A DNA stretch of 64,000 nucleotides. Source: an uncultured Christensenellaceae bacterium (lineage in GTDB: Bacteria > Bacillota > Clostridia > Christensenellales > UBA3700). Shown in pieces: positions 16,421 to 27,487 of this stretch; the stretch's first letter is position 1, and each line of letters begins with the position of its first letter. The position numbers and the translations under genes were made by a program. The notes beneath the pieces were generated by a model. That model saw nothing but the letters and a program-made list of their open reading frames with translations, did no database searches and had not been told where the DNA came from. The stretch covers positions 1-64,000 of the forward strand of contig CALWKW010000002.1 in NCBI GenBank assembly GCA_944381365.1, given 5' to 3'.

Positions 16421-16552
16421 TCATTTGTATCCTTTAATTACAAATTATTGTATGTCATTAAATAATATTCAAAAGTATGTGTCTTTATTTGACTTTTGGT
16501 TTGTATTTATAAAAAAACTTATATCTCAAAAAATATAAAAAATAATCATAAA

Positions 16553-16584
16553 AAAAGAGGTACACCTATCGTGTACCTCTTTTA
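16553..16584 (-). terminator. Terminator of the large surface-protein operon
   Basis: AAAGAGGTACAC, loop, GTGTACCTCTTTT. On the minus strand it is followed by seven T, directly after the stop of the 1201-residue gene. Confidence 0.85.
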
Positions 16585-16590
16585 AAGCTT

Positions 16591-19500
16591 TTATGCTTTT
16601 TTATTGTGATTGTTGTCCCTGTGTTTTTGCACAAGAACTCTTCCGCAACCTATCGAGAATATTACAGCGATAAGACATGCACAGAATACTGCAAGAACTA
16701 TTATATAATCAGGACTATTTATATAGCCATAATCCTTGACAATAGCAGCATTATCTTTGTCTGTATCTTCTTTTGCGTAATTTTCTACATATTCAAGGCT
16801 TGCGTCTTCGCCCCCTTGCACTTCGGGATTGAATATTGAAGCATCGATTACCTTAACTGTAAAAGTATCAATACCGCTCTTGATTTCATACAAAGCCTGA
16901 TCTTCTTCTGACAATGTAAGGATAACTTTATAATATCCTGCCAAAGTCATACCTTCGCAATCTGCATACTCGCCGTCCTTTGTAGCCGAATATTGATACT
17001 TGACACCAAACTGCTTGTATTCGCCGTTTGCCTGTTGGAATCCTACTACCACGCCTTTTGCGTTGTTTGTATCAAGACCTGTGATTGTAGTAAAATCATA
17101 AATCATTCTGTCAATGACAAACTTGTTTATAGTCAAAGTACCTTTTACCATAGAAGTGACTACATAATTCTTGTATTCGGTATTGCCTACTACGATAGCA
17201 TATTGCATGGGCAATGAGTTCTCATTGGCATCAGTAAGGATTTCGATATTTTCCTCAAATCCTTTTACCATATCGCTTGAATAGGTAAATACAGGATTCT
17301 TCTGACCATATTGCTTTGAAACATTGTCTATGGTAACGGTAATTTCCTTTTTGAGTATGTTGCCCTTAAGACCGCTGACATTGTTGATTACTCTAATCTT
17401 TTCGTTGTTGTGAGTAATCTCAACTATAAGATCTCTCTCGCCTGCATTGATATCTGAATATACGATATTTATATTGAGACCGAGATTCTCAAGACCGCTG
17501 CCTTCAGCAAAACTTACAGTTCCTTTGAACTCATTTGTACCATCAAAAGTCTTGTCTGTTCCTGAAATAACAAGGCTGTCATTTGTGATAACTATATCTT
17601 TAAGAACGACATTTACATTCATATCGCCTGTCTCAAAACTATAAGGCTCGTTTGTATTGACATCGATAGTATTGCTTACCGCTTTGAACTTGACATTATG
17701 CACTTCGGTCACTGCCAAAATACCGTCAAATTCTTTCCATTCTCCGCCGTCATAAGAATAGTAAACTGTTCCGCCGCCGTTGCCGAAGATGTTTTGACTC
17801 ATATCAAAATATACTATGGAAGTAACAGCTGTTCCACCTGTATAAGGTTGTTTTGTATTGTTGTCGTCATAGTAATATATATCGGCATTAAACTGAGGAA
17901 CTACATTGTCTACTTTTGCGTTTATTTCATAAGAAGAAATGTTTCCTACATTATCCTTTGCCTCAACAGTATTAAGACCATTGACGAGATTTGCACTATA
18001 AATACCTGTTTCACTGTCATAATCCATCGCACTGCCGTTTATCATAACACTATTGATGCCGCTTGCCATATCGGTTGCTTTCAAATAAACTCTGTTTTGA
18101 GAATAGAAAGCATCCACGGGATAATCAAAAGTCACATCGCTGATTACGGGAGCATTTGCATCCACTTTTACATTAAACTCAATAGCATTTGAAACTTTTT
18201 GTCCGTTCTTTGTAAGATAAACATTATATGTTCTGCCACCGATAGGGGTATCGAAAGCACTTGACATATTGAGTCCGCTGACAGATTTGGGCAAGCTGCC
18301 GTTTACGGTATAAACATATCCGTTTGCAGCATCTTCTGTGCCGTTTTGCAATGCAAAGTTGATATCTATTTTATCAAGCCAGCCGTCAATACCCGTAAGA
18401 GGCGTGATGTCGGCATAGTCGATATTTAAAGTAGTTGTGGTGTCATTCACAAAAGCTATCAAATGGCTTTCGTCATTGATATAAGCGATATTATCCTTTA
18501 CGGCACCAAAGCTGAGATTGTATTCGCCGGGCATTGCTATCTGTGTCACAGAGCTTCCGTTGTTGAGCAAATTAACTTGACTTGAAGGAATGTTTTGGAT
18601 AGAGCCGTTGTCATTATATACGATCAATGAATCAATATAGTTTTGACCTGTATAAGTGAATTGTTGTGAGCTGATTCCGAGCTCAACTTCCTTATACGCA
18701 TTAAATCCTAATCTCCAATAATAGTTGTTGCCTGTATCGGCAGCGTTTGAAGGATTGCAAGGCTGGTATGCAGGAATTTCCATCTTGTAGGATTCTCCTT
18801 CATTGACACTTCCCAAAAGATTTGTCGATCCATTCTGAGGCACGCCTTCATAAGTATTGTTATCGGCAACATTCAATCCATAGTATTTATTGAAGTTTCT
18901 ATTTACCAAGAGATATCCGTCATTGGGCTTTACTTCTATTATCTGCTTATTTCCGTCCATGCCGAGTTTTGCAGTCACATTATTAAGCTCGATGATGTTT
19001 GCAATAGACATGGTGTGCTCGCCGGGGTTGTCGCTTGTACCGCAACCGCAGTTGTCAGTATCTGTATTGAAATCCAAAACGGTCACATTGGTGTTGGGAC
19101 CACCGGATACAACGGCATTCTTTGATGAAGTGCCTCCGAGAGTGATGCTGTCCACAGGCATATTGGGCCAATATGTAATGATATTATCCACAACGCCGGG
19201 TGTACCATGAGTATAATTAGAGTTTGCACTTACTACAGAAGCCATTTCTCTGTAATTCTTGCCACCTTTATTAAAATATTCGTGGTTGCAAGCTGCTGAC
19301 ATGTTGACTACTGTATTTGTTGCTGATACTACGATGATATTTCTTATTTGAGCATTTGAGTCAAGAGTTTTTGCTGCGATACCGCCCACTATAACGGTAG
19401 CGTCTACATTATATCCGCCGCCGCCAAAGAATTGTCCGTCATCATTCTTGGTAGCATCGGATGATGCATTAAGAGTGAATGCCCCGTATTCTGCTGTAAT

Positions 19501-20196
19501 ATTACTGATAATACCTCTGTTTCCGCCGGCTATGCCGCCAAAATCCAACTCATATTTTTTGTTTGGATCCTTTCCGTTTCCTACATAGAATTCAAATGTG
19601 CCGCCCACTACTCTCAAGTCGCATTGAGTGATAGTTCCGTTGTTGATACCGCACACGATACCTACATAGTTTGCGTTGAGGTCTCTTTCGCTTGCTGACA
19701 CATTGGTATTGTATTCAAATACTATGTTTTTGATAGTACCATTGTTTTCATCGACAAGCATGCCATATTTATTGCCTTCCACCTGCACTTGAGCTCTGTT
19801 GACGCTCAAAGAGTTTTGCAAAGTGATTTTGTGACCGTTGCCGTCCAAAGTTCTGCCTGAAGCAAAAGTATATTGTGAGCCTATTCTTCCCCAATCAAAT
19901 ACGAAATCTGCTGTAAGATAGCCGTAAGTCGCTCCGCCATTGAAGAAATTTTTGAGTTCATCGGCATTGGAAATTGCCTGTGCTCCTTCAGGTGCGTTTG
20001 CGGCTATATTCTCGTCATATTTTGTCATTGTGCTTGTATCGACAGTAATATTGTTGGCTGTAATGTCGGTATTTTGCACATTTATGTTGCTATTTTGATA
20101 TGTGTTGGCCGATGTCAGGCTTATGCCCAACATCAACGCAACTACCAATAAAACTACGCTAGTAAGTGAAATAATACTAATCTTTCTTGTATTCAT
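16591..20196 (-). CDS. Large surface protein with beta-helix, YDG and MBG domains
   Basis: 1201 aa. A signal peptide or anchor (residues about 6-28) is followed by a Gly/Asn-rich region with NNGTITQC-like turns (GLUG-like right-handed beta-helix, about 100-330), a middle of Ig-like modules, a YDG-type module (SGTDKTFDGTNEFKG), an MBG-type module (VSKQYGQKNPVFTYSS), and a last membrane helix near 1160-1180 with a basic tail. So it is held by its C terminus in the membrane and displayed outside; adhesion is the usual inference. The frame is open seven codons further up, but GGAGGTG lies seven bases before the ATG at 20196. It starts one base after the stop of the 1658-residue gene: translational coupling. 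Confidence 0.75.
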   Translation of the reverse strand: MNTRKISIISLTSVVLLVVALMLGISLTSANTYQNSNINVQNTDITANNITVDTSTMTKYDENIAANAPEGAQAISNADELKNFFNGGATYGYLTADFVFDWGRIGSQYTFASGRTLDGNGHKITLQNSLSVNRAQVQVEGNKYGMLVDENNGTIKNIVFEYNTNVSASERDLNANYVGIVCGINNGTITQCDLRVVGGTFEFYVGNGKDPNKKYELDFGGIAGGNRGIISNITAEYGAFTLNASSDATKNDDGQFFGGGGYNVDATVIVGGIAAKTLDSNAQIRNIIVVSATNTVVNMSAACNHEYFNKGGKNYREMASVVSANSNYTHGTPGVVDNIITYWPNMPVDSITLGGTSSKNAVVSGGPNTNVTVLDFNTDTDNCGCGTSDNPGEHTMSIANIIELNNVTAKLGMDGNKQIIEVKPNDGYLLVNRNFNKYYGLNVADNNTYEGVPQNGSTNLLGSVNEGESYKMEIPAYQPCNPSNAADTGNNYYWRLGFNAYKEVELGISSQQFTYTGQNYIDSLIVYNDNGSIQNIPSSQVNLLNNGSSVTQIAMPGEYNLSFGAVKDNIAYINDESHLIAFVNDTTTTLNIDYADITPLTGIDGWLDKIDINFALQNGTEDAANGYVYTVNGSLPKSVSGLNMSSAFDTPIGGRTYNVYLTKNGQKVSNAIEFNVKVDANAPVISDVTFDYPVDAFYSQNRVYLKATDMASGINSVMINGSAMDYDSETGIYSANLVNGLNTVEAKDNVGNISSYEINAKVDNVVPQFNADIYYYDDNNTKQPYTGGTAVTSIVYFDMSQNIFGNGGGTVYYSYDGGEWKEFDGILAVTEVHNVKFKAVSNTIDVNTNEPYSFETGDMNVNVVLKDIVITNDSLVISGTDKTFDGTNEFKGTVSFAEGSGLENLGLNINIVYSDINAGERDLIVEITHNNEKIRVINNVSGLKGNILKKEITVTIDNVSKQYGQKNPVFTYSSDMVKGFEENIEILTDANENSLPMQYAIVVGNTEYKNYVVTSMVKGTLTINKFVIDRMIYDFTTITGLDTNNAKGVVVGFQQANGEYKQFGVKYQYSATKDGEYADCEGMTLAGYYKVILTLSEEDQALYEIKSGIDTFTVKVIDASIFNPEVQGGEDASLEYVENYAKEDTDKDNAAIVKDYGYINSPDYIIVLAVFCACLIAVIFSIGCGRVLVQKHRDNNHNKKA

Positions 20197-20197
20197 A

Positions 20198-23100
20198 TCA
20201 CACCTCCTCGCTTGCAAGAATATTGACTTTTATCTCGCAAGTCTGCTCGTACTCGCCGCCTTCATCGATTATTACATAAGCCACATAAGTGCCGGGAGTA
20301 TCGAATACTACATTGTCCGTAAACCATGTCACTTTTGCCATAACTTGTTTATCTCCGAGCATTACAGGCATTCTGTAATCGAGCACGCTGCCGTTTGTAG
20401 CGATATATTCTTCATAAGTGAACGATATCTCTTTGTCTACAAGCGTCATTGTAGCGTCTGCAAGTACTACATTTACGGTTGTTTCAAACTTATAGTCGCC
20501 TTCGCCTACCGTCACTTTACACTCATAACTACCGCCCTTGATATCGGGAGTAATAGAGCTTGTGTCGATAGTGACGGGAACTCTCTGTTTGATTTCGCCG
20601 TTTGTAGTATAGAAGTCGAGATAATCGGGAACTAGTCTATCAAATGTTACTCCGCCGTAGAATGCGTACATTGTATCGATTACTATTGTATCGTTTACAA
20701 GTCCGGCAAGGTCAGAGTCATTTACTACTACGCCGACAGCAGGAATGTACCATTCATTGTATTCGCCTGCATTGAGCGTGACAGATGCGATATATTGACC
20801 GCCCTTCTTATCCATTACTACATTAGTAGTATCCCATGTAGCTTTTGCCGTGTATCTAACTTCTTTTTCTCCGTCAAAACCTACCACCGTAACGGTTTCG
20901 GGGAATGACTTTCCTGCAATATAGTCATAGATATCGGTATCAACATAATTCTTTCCGTTGATTTCAATGCCGTATACTTCAAAAGGAGTAAACTTCACTT
21001 TGATAGTCAAAGTCTGTTCGATATCGCTGCCCTTGCCTACCGTAGCAAGTACTTCATACTCGCCGCCTGCAATGAGCTGTTCTCTTGTCATTGTATCGAA
21101 CTGCGAGAAGTCATATTCTGCATCGAGATAACGATAGAAGGAATTGTTGACTTTTACTTTGAGTTTGTTTGCTGCCATATCGGCAAATACATCTTTATAG
21201 TTGAAAGCATTTACTACTACCGTATCGGCTGTAATTGTTTCGTTTTCGAGAATGATATTGAAATCATATTGATTTGTGCCGATTACGATATTTGCGGGAA
21301 GAACTTTGAATCCTTCTTCGCTATTGTATGCTCCTCTTTGATAATTGATTGTCTGGTTGTACAGTACCTGTTTGCTTCCGTCAGCAAATACTGCCGTGAC
21401 ATAGTCAGGAACATCTCTCATAGCCAAGAGAGTAATGTCTTCGATATGGTCGATTTCTCTTGAATCTATTGTGAGCTTGACTGTCATTGAGCTTCCGAAA
21501 GCTGTACCAACAACATCATATTCGCCGTCATCATAACTATTGAGCACGCTCCAATCACTAATTACGCTATCATTTATCTTCCAAGTGATATTCTGATAGA
21601 AATCATTTTTAGAGTGTCCGCTAGTCTGTCTCTTAGCTTGAGTTACGAACAAGTCAGCAGGATTAATACCAAAGCTCTTGTTGTAATATACTTGGTTATC
21701 CTGACCTTGCCAGCTGATTACATCCTGAGCGTTTCTATTGAAAAGATAAATTCCGAATCCGTGAGTATCGCCTGTCTTTGTAGCTACTGCATTAACCTCA
21801 CTGAGCTTGCCTTGAGTAAGACTTACATCTACGATAAGTTCGTCAAATTCAGGCAAAGGCAAGAATCTGTTGACGAGAGCATGAACGATACTCTCTTTTA
21901 CATTTACGATATTTACGAGTGCGGACAAGATGCTGCCGAGTTGTTTTTGCAAAAGAGGTTCGATGATCTTAGAGTACATATCATCAAAGAATACACCGAA
22001 ATTCTTGTTGTCGTAATTAAGTGTGACAAGCTCTGTATTTCCTGTCAATGATGACAAATCGAGATCAGTAAACAAGTTTTGAAGTGTCTGTGTCAACAAA
22101 TCGCTTACCAAAGTACCATTGAAATCAGCTACCACATTGATATCGAGATTTGAAGCAAGCTTCAATGTAATACCATCTACGATTTCTTCTACCTCGATGC
22201 CTTCTGTCACACTTTGCTCGACATCTTCTTTTTGATCGTTTTTATCAGGCAAAGCTCCGTCAGGTATATCGATTATTCCGCCGCTATTTCCGCTGCCTGT
22301 GCTTTCACCGAAAAGTCCTGACAACATTCCCACGAGCATGCCCTTGATATCCATATCAATAGGAATATCTACTGCTGTACCATCAGCTACAAAATAGTCA
22401 AACCATTTTGAGGTACCCTTTATATGAACTTTGCCGCCGTTTATATCCAAAACGCCCCAGATAAGCACATTGCCATTGTCGAGATTGTTCCAGTTGTCAT
22501 AAATACCCAATACCATTGAATTATAGGGAGCCTGCAATCCGTTTGACAATGTCTCGTATGAGCCTTGAGATGCGTTGGCTTTTCTCAAAACTATTCTTGT
22601 CTCTTTGTTGAATTCAGTATCGCAGTTGTTGTTGTAAATATCCAACATGAGATTGAAGTTCTGAGCATTTACTATACCTTCTACCAAAGCTTCTGCGTTG
22701 AGAGTATCTACTTCGGTATATTCGAGTTTGTTTATTCCGCTGATATTAATAGGATCATCGCTTTCTTTGCCGGCAATAATATTAAGCTCTACTGCCATAA
22801 AGCCTGCATCCAAAATTGCGTTCATTACACCGGACATATCTATATTAGCATTTACATCCACATCAACACCCGCATCAAACATCAAGCTTCTCATAAGAGC
22901 AAGCAAGAATTCACTCTTGATTACGGCACTGATAGAAGTATTGTCAAGGTCGATGACCAATTCTCCGTTGAGTTTGCTTGTCAATGCAATTGATGTATCC
23001 GAAGATACAGCACTGCTGTCTACACTGCTTGCAGTACTTACACCCGATGTAAGCAAGCTTCTTACATAATCAAACAAATCTACATTTATGATAGAGAACT

Positions 23101-25174
23101 TCATAAAGCCGAGATTCGACAAATCTACATAAGTCTTTCCGTCATAAATATAAGCACTGATTAATACATCTCCTTCAGGAGTAATAAGCTCTAAAAGAAG
23201 TCTGTTGTCAAGTGATGTAGCACCCTGATGAATTGCAAAGTTGAGAGTAAACAATCCATTGTAATTGCTAAAGTCAAGACTCAAAGGCAAATTGAGAGAT
23301 TGACCAGATACTGCCAAAACATTGTTGATAAGATTTGTAAGATTTACTGTTGTATCGATTGTGCTGAGGTCAAGCTTTACTTTTGCAGAAAAATCGCTCA
23401 AGAGCGAATTTACAATGCTCAAAGCATCGCTGCCGTATTCATCGATATTGCCTATGCTTGCAAGCACATTTTCTTTTGTAAGGTCAGATGTACCGATAAG
23501 GAAGTTTTCTGCCTTAAATACTATTGTTTTGTCAAGCATGGAAATTTCTACATAATCTATACCATTATTTGCAAGCTGAACAAGCAAATCAATCTGATAA
23601 GGGAATTTGATGCTTTCTACTTTTGCAAGTTCGGTAATTTTGTCAATCAAACCTTGGTTGACCTTGAGCTGAATATCATTGCCGTTGACAGCGATATACT
23701 CATTGAATCCTGCAAGAGTAAGAAGTTTGTTGATAATAGTAGTGATATCTGAAGATATTATCGCATCTCCGCTCTCTGTAAGACTTATAGAAACAATAGA
23801 AGAATCGGCATTGGACTTAAATTCAGTACCCAAAGCTCCGTCAATAGCTTTTGTGATAATATCCACAAGATTATTTATCTGAGCCGCCAAATCATATTTT
23901 ACGGCTATCTTTATCTGATCCTCTACATTTATGTAGAAGGTTCCTTCATAATAATTTACTTTTGCAAAGACCTTATCTCCTGCGGACAAAGTGAGGGAAA
24001 TAAGATTGTTGTCTTCTGCTTTGCCCTCAAGATTTGCATCGAGATTTATCTTTGCCTGCAACTTATAATCCACTCCTGCTTTAAGTACAAGAATTCCTTC
24101 GCCGAAAATAGGCTGTGTAAGGAAGCTGTCAATCAAAGCACCGAGATCGAGACCGCTATCGCCTGTATCGATTTTGAGAGTAAAATCTGCATTGATATTT
24201 GTAAGGCTGAATTCCTTATAACCTTTTATGTTTTCAGGTATATCGATTTGTACCTTGTCATTTCCGAATTGAATATCAGAGGAAAATCCTATAAGGCTGT
24301 TTCCGTAATTTTCACCTTCTTCAATACTATAAATATTGAATGAAGCACCGCCAAATACTCCGCCTTTGACACTCGCTTTTATTTCGCCTTCTAATGCAGG
24401 TATTATAGCAACTATATCATTGATAAATGACAAGTCGATATTGATATTCAGCATACCCGATAAAGTATTTATCAATCCGTCCAAACCTTTCAAAAACTTG
24501 TCGGGTGTAAATGTAAGCACAAAGCTTTCCACTTTGTTTGCTCCCTCTCCCGTAGCCGAATACTGCTCATAATCGGCTTTGAAAAGCATAGGTATTATGA
24601 GATTGATAATAGTGTCAATCTTAAGACTTCCGTTTCCGACACCGGCCAAAGCATTATTGATTATTTCTTGCAATTCAGCAGGCAATTTATTCAATATAGA
24701 ATACATATAATCGGCATCTATATCGGAAATATGATATATACTGCCGTCAGGCAACTGTATATACAACTTAGAATCCACAACATATACGGCAATGGCTATA
24801 TTCCCCGTAGACTCTTCTTTTATTTTGACAGCCATTTCCAAATCATCTTCAGAAATATTGGCTCTTGCATCCAAAACATACTTTTTGAAATTAAGCTCCA
24901 CTCCTCCCGTCAAAATTATAGAAGTATAATCTCCCTGTGCACTAGCTGCAAGATACTCCAAAGTTTTTCTCGCATTTTTTGCATAAGCAGGGATTTCAGG
25001 GGTATCGTCAATATCTCCCGAATCTGTATCTCCGGAATCTATGTCGCCACTTATATCGCCGCTATCTGTTTCATTGTTTGAAGTGTTTTTCTTACAAGCA
25101 AATAATGTAAGCGACAAAACAAACACCAACAATAAAATTATTGTTATCAAAACAAGATATCTTTTGTTGTGCAT
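20198..25174 (-). CDS. Giant lipoprotein with Ig-like C-terminal domains
   Basis: 1658 aa, the largest gene here. The lipoprotein signal ends at the Cys in LTLFAC (residue 27). Next is a short Asp/Gly/Ser linker with repeats of the type DSGDI. A long region (about 60-1130) is full of amphipathic beta segments and has several blocks of similar design (forms such as KVNYYEGTFYINVEDQIKIAV and SAYIYDGKTYVDLSNLGF); I know no family for it. Four or five bacterial Ig-like modules follow to the C terminus (GSKQVLYNQTINY, KEVRYTAKATWDTTNV, GDKQVMAKVTWFTDNV). It precedes the 1201-residue surface protein with one base between. GGAGGAG precedes the ATG. Confidence 0.75.
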   Translation of the reverse strand: MHNKRYLVLITIILLLVFVLSLTLFACKKNTSNNETDSGDISGDIDSGDTDSGDIDDTPEIPAYAKNARKTLEYLAASAQGDYTSIILTGGVELNFKKYVLDARANISEDDLEMAVKIKEESTGNIAIAVYVVDSKLYIQLPDGSIYHISDIDADYMYSILNKLPAELQEIINNALAGVGNGSLKIDTIINLIIPMLFKADYEQYSATGEGANKVESFVLTFTPDKFLKGLDGLINTLSGMLNINIDLSFINDIVAIIPALEGEIKASVKGGVFGGASFNIYSIEEGENYGNSLIGFSSDIQFGNDKVQIDIPENIKGYKEFSLTNINADFTLKIDTGDSGLDLGALIDSFLTQPIFGEGILVLKAGVDYKLQAKINLDANLEGKAEDNNLISLTLSAGDKVFAKVNYYEGTFYINVEDQIKIAVKYDLAAQINNLVDIITKAIDGALGTEFKSNADSSIVSISLTESGDAIISSDITTIINKLLTLAGFNEYIAVNGNDIQLKVNQGLIDKITELAKVESIKFPYQIDLLVQLANNGIDYVEISMLDKTIVFKAENFLIGTSDLTKENVLASIGNIDEYGSDALSIVNSLLSDFSAKVKLDLSTIDTTVNLTNLINNVLAVSGQSLNLPLSLDFSNYNGLFTLNFAIHQGATSLDNRLLLELITPEGDVLISAYIYDGKTYVDLSNLGFMKFSIINVDLFDYVRSLLTSGVSTASSVDSSAVSSDTSIALTSKLNGELVIDLDNTSISAVIKSEFLLALMRSLMFDAGVDVDVNANIDMSGVMNAILDAGFMAVELNIIAGKESDDPINISGINKLEYTEVDTLNAEALVEGIVNAQNFNLMLDIYNNNCDTEFNKETRIVLRKANASQGSYETLSNGLQAPYNSMVLGIYDNWNNLDNGNVLIWGVLDINGGKVHIKGTSKWFDYFVADGTAVDIPIDMDIKGMLVGMLSGLFGESTGSGNSGGIIDIPDGALPDKNDQKEDVEQSVTEGIEVEEIVDGITLKLASNLDINVVADFNGTLVSDLLTQTLQNLFTDLDLSSLTGNTELVTLNYDNKNFGVFFDDMYSKIIEPLLQKQLGSILSALVNIVNVKESIVHALVNRFLPLPEFDELIVDVSLTQGKLSEVNAVATKTGDTHGFGIYLFNRNAQDVISWQGQDNQVYYNKSFGINPADLFVTQAKRQTSGHSKNDFYQNITWKINDSVISDWSVLNSYDDGEYDVVGTAFGSSMTVKLTIDSREIDHIEDITLLAMRDVPDYVTAVFADGSKQVLYNQTINYQRGAYNSEEGFKVLPANIVIGTNQYDFNIILENETITADTVVVNAFNYKDVFADMAANKLKVKVNNSFYRYLDAEYDFSQFDTMTREQLIAGGEYEVLATVGKGSDIEQTLTIKVKFTPFEVYGIEINGKNYVDTDIYDYIAGKSFPETVTVVGFDGEKEVRYTAKATWDTTNVVMDKKGGQYIASVTLNAGEYNEWYIPAVGVVVNDSDLAGLVNDTIVIDTMYAFYGGVTFDRLVPDYLDFYTTNGEIKQRVPVTIDTSSITPDIKGGSYECKVTVGEGDYKFETTVNVVLADATMTLVDKEISFTYEEYIATNGSVLDYRMPVMLGDKQVMAKVTWFTDNVVFDTPGTYVAYVIIDEGGEYEQTCEIKVNILASEEV

Positions 25175-25633
25175 AAACTTCTCCTCCTTTTTGATTTTCG
25201 CATAAATAATATATCATTTTTAAATTATTTTTTATAGTCTTTTGTATTGACAAATTATGGTAATGAACATAAGTAAGTTTTGATTTTTTACACAATAAAC
25301 CTAGTTTACATTATTCAAGTTTATATCATTATCTTAGCTTTATATTAAAGTTATATTAAATTTTTGATTTTCTCGAAATTTTTACTTAAATTTCATCGTT
25401 TTTTCTTAAATATAACTTAAAGTCGACAAATAAATATATTTTTCATATCAATATAGGTAATATCAAAAGTATAAAATTTATCCTTATGTTATTATTTTAT
25501 GCCAGCAAATTAACAATATTAAAAATGTCCTTGCATAAAAAAACGGGAGCCTTCATGCCCCCGCTCATTATATAAATCTTTATATGATCATTTATTTTTA
25601 TCAAATTCTATATAATTTTATACACATTGATTT
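25175..25633. other. AT-rich intergenic region
   Basis: It holds a terminator for the glycerol operon at 25536-25568, and presumably the promoter of the surface operon near 25200-25260, though no consensus pair is clear. The remainder is AT-rich and shows no coding frame or repeat. Confidence 0.5.
25536..25568 (-). terminator. Terminator of the glycerol operon
   Basis: On the minus strand CGGGGGC, loop ATGAAG, GCTCCCG, then seven T, about 65 bases after the glpK stop. Confidence 0.7.
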
Positions 25634-27487
25634 TTATCTATGTTTTGCTCTTGCCACGCTTTCTTCCCAGCCCATCAAAAGCTTGTATCTTTCTTCGTCA
25701 TTCATCTTGGGCAAGAATTCTTTTCCCACAGAAATAGATTTTTTAAGGTCATCTATACTAGACCACACTCCTGCCGTAAGACCTGCGAGATAACATACTC
25801 CGAGAGCTGTTGTTTCTATGACGCTGGGACGCACTACTTTTGCCTGCAACAAATCGGCTTGAAATTGCATAAGTATATCCGATACACTCGCTCCTCCGTC
25901 TACCGCAAGCGAAGGTATATTTCTGTCGATATCGCTTTCCATTGCGTGAACCACATCGAATACTTGATAAGCAATAGACTCGAGAGCAGCTCTCACAAAG
26001 TGAGCCCTTGTCGCACCTCTTGTCAATCCCGTTATGGTACCCCTTGCTTTTGCATCCCAATGAGGAGCTCCCAAACCTACAAAAGCAGGCACGATATACA
26101 CGCCGTTTGTATCATCTACGGTAGCTGAAATCTCATCGGCTTCTTTTGCCGACTTTATGAGTTTTAATTCATCTCTCAGCCATTGCAATACCGCTCCGCC
26201 CACGAATACGCTTCCCTCAAGTACATATTGAGGTCTGCCGTCTTCTTGGCTTGCGGCTAAGGTAGTGATAAGTCCTCTTTGTGAAGTGACAAATTCTTCG
26301 CCTGTATTCATAAGAGTGAAACAACCTGTGCCATAGGTATTTTTTACACTGCCCTTTTCCACGCACAAATGTCCGAACAATGCCGCTTGCTGATCACCCG
26401 CTACACCGCAAATAGGTATATCTTTTCCCACGATATTTCTGTCGCAATTTCCAAAATGATAACCTGAGGGCAACACTTCTGGCAACATGCTTTCGGGAAT
26501 ATCAAACAATTCCAAAAGCTCTTTATCCCAGCACAATTCTTTGATATTGTAAAGCATTGTACGGCTTGCATTGGTATAATCCGTGGCATGTATAGTACCG
26601 CCCGACAATTTCCACATAAGATATGTATCTATCGTGCCAAAAATCAAATCGCCTTTTTCTGCTTTCTCTCTTGCTCCTTTCACATTGTCGAGAATCCATT
26701 TTATCTTAGTGGCAGAGAAATATGCGTCAATGGTAAGCCCTGTTTTTTCATATACCATATCGTCATAGCCTTTAGACTTAAGATTGTCGCAATATTCTGC
26801 GGTGCGTCTGCATTGCCATACAATGGCATTATATACAGGCTCGCCCGTATTCTTATCCCATACGATAGTGGTCTCTCTTTGATTGGTAATACCTATTGCC
26901 ACGATACTATTGAGAGATATTCTGGCTTTTTTTATTACATCTTTTAGGACAAACAACTGAGTATTCCATATCTCTTCGGGATTATGTTCTACCCAACCTG
27001 CTTTGGGATAAATCTGAGTGAATTCTTTTTGCGAAACCTTGACGATAGCACCCGATTTGTCAAACACTATTGCTCTTGAAGAAGTAGTGCCTTGGTCAAG
27101 CGATATTATGTATTGAGGCATTTCTCTTTTGGGCACGCTCTTTGTAGCCACAAAATCCACATTGAGTCCCAAAATATTTTTATATATCACCTGATCTTTT
27201 TCCACAGGAGCTTTGACTACGACATTTCTCAAAAGCTCCAAAGCTTCAAACATTCTGTCCTTTGGTATGCTTTCGGTAGTTTTGACGCTTACCATTCTCA
27301 CGCTGCCGCCCTCGACTTCCACAATAGAAGTGACCATTCTTTTGGGACAAATCACTTCTTCTTTTGCGTATTTTGCTCCTCTGGGGCAAGTATTTCCGCT
27401 TACCTTTATATCGTTTTTGTCGCTGTCGTCAACTTTGAGATGACAACCGAGCGGACAACATATACATATCATTTCCTGCATAATCAT
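25634..27487 (-). CDS. glpK: DUF1667-glycerol kinase fusion
   Basis: 617 aa in one frame. Residues 1-122 form a full DUF1667 domain with cysteines at 8, 10, 11, 15, 34 and 47 ([21 protein letters not shown]), thought to carry an iron centre in anaerobic glycerol-3-phosphate dehydrogenase systems. Residues 123-617 (495 aa) are full-length GlpK, starting [21 protein letters not shown], with NQRETT and [14 protein letters not shown]; GlpK makes glycerol-3-phosphate from glycerol and ATP. No stop separates them. An internal ATG at 27121, with a weak AAGAGAA before it, could give separate GlpK as well. The first ATG overlaps the preceding stop by four bases, so this is the third gene of the glycerol operon. 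Confidence 0.9.
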   Translation of the reverse strand: MIMQEMICICCPLGCHLKVDDSDKNDIKVSGNTCPRGAKYAKEEVICPKRMVTSIVEVEGGSVRMVSVKTTESIPKDRMFEALELLRNVVVKAPVEKDQVIYKNILGLNVDFVATKSVPKREMPQYIISLDQGTTSSRAIVFDKSGAIVKVSQKEFTQIYPKAGWVEHNPEEIWNTQLFVLKDVIKKARISLNSIVAIGITNQRETTIVWDKNTGEPVYNAIVWQCRRTAEYCDNLKSKGYDDMVYEKTGLTIDAYFSATKIKWILDNVKGAREKAEKGDLIFGTIDTYLMWKLSGGTIHATDYTNASRTMLYNIKELCWDKELLELFDIPESMLPEVLPSGYHFGNCDRNIVGKDIPICGVAGDQQAALFGHLCVEKGSVKNTYGTGCFTLMNTGEEFVTSQRGLITTLAASQEDGRPQYVLEGSVFVGGAVLQWLRDELKLIKSAKEADEISATVDDTNGVYIVPAFVGLGAPHWDAKARGTITGLTRGATRAHFVRAALESIAYQVFDVVHAMESDIDRNIPSLAVDGGASVSDILMQFQADLLQAKVVRPSVIETTALGVCYLAGLTAGVWSSIDDLKKSISVGKEFLPKMNDEERYKLLMGWEESVARAKHR

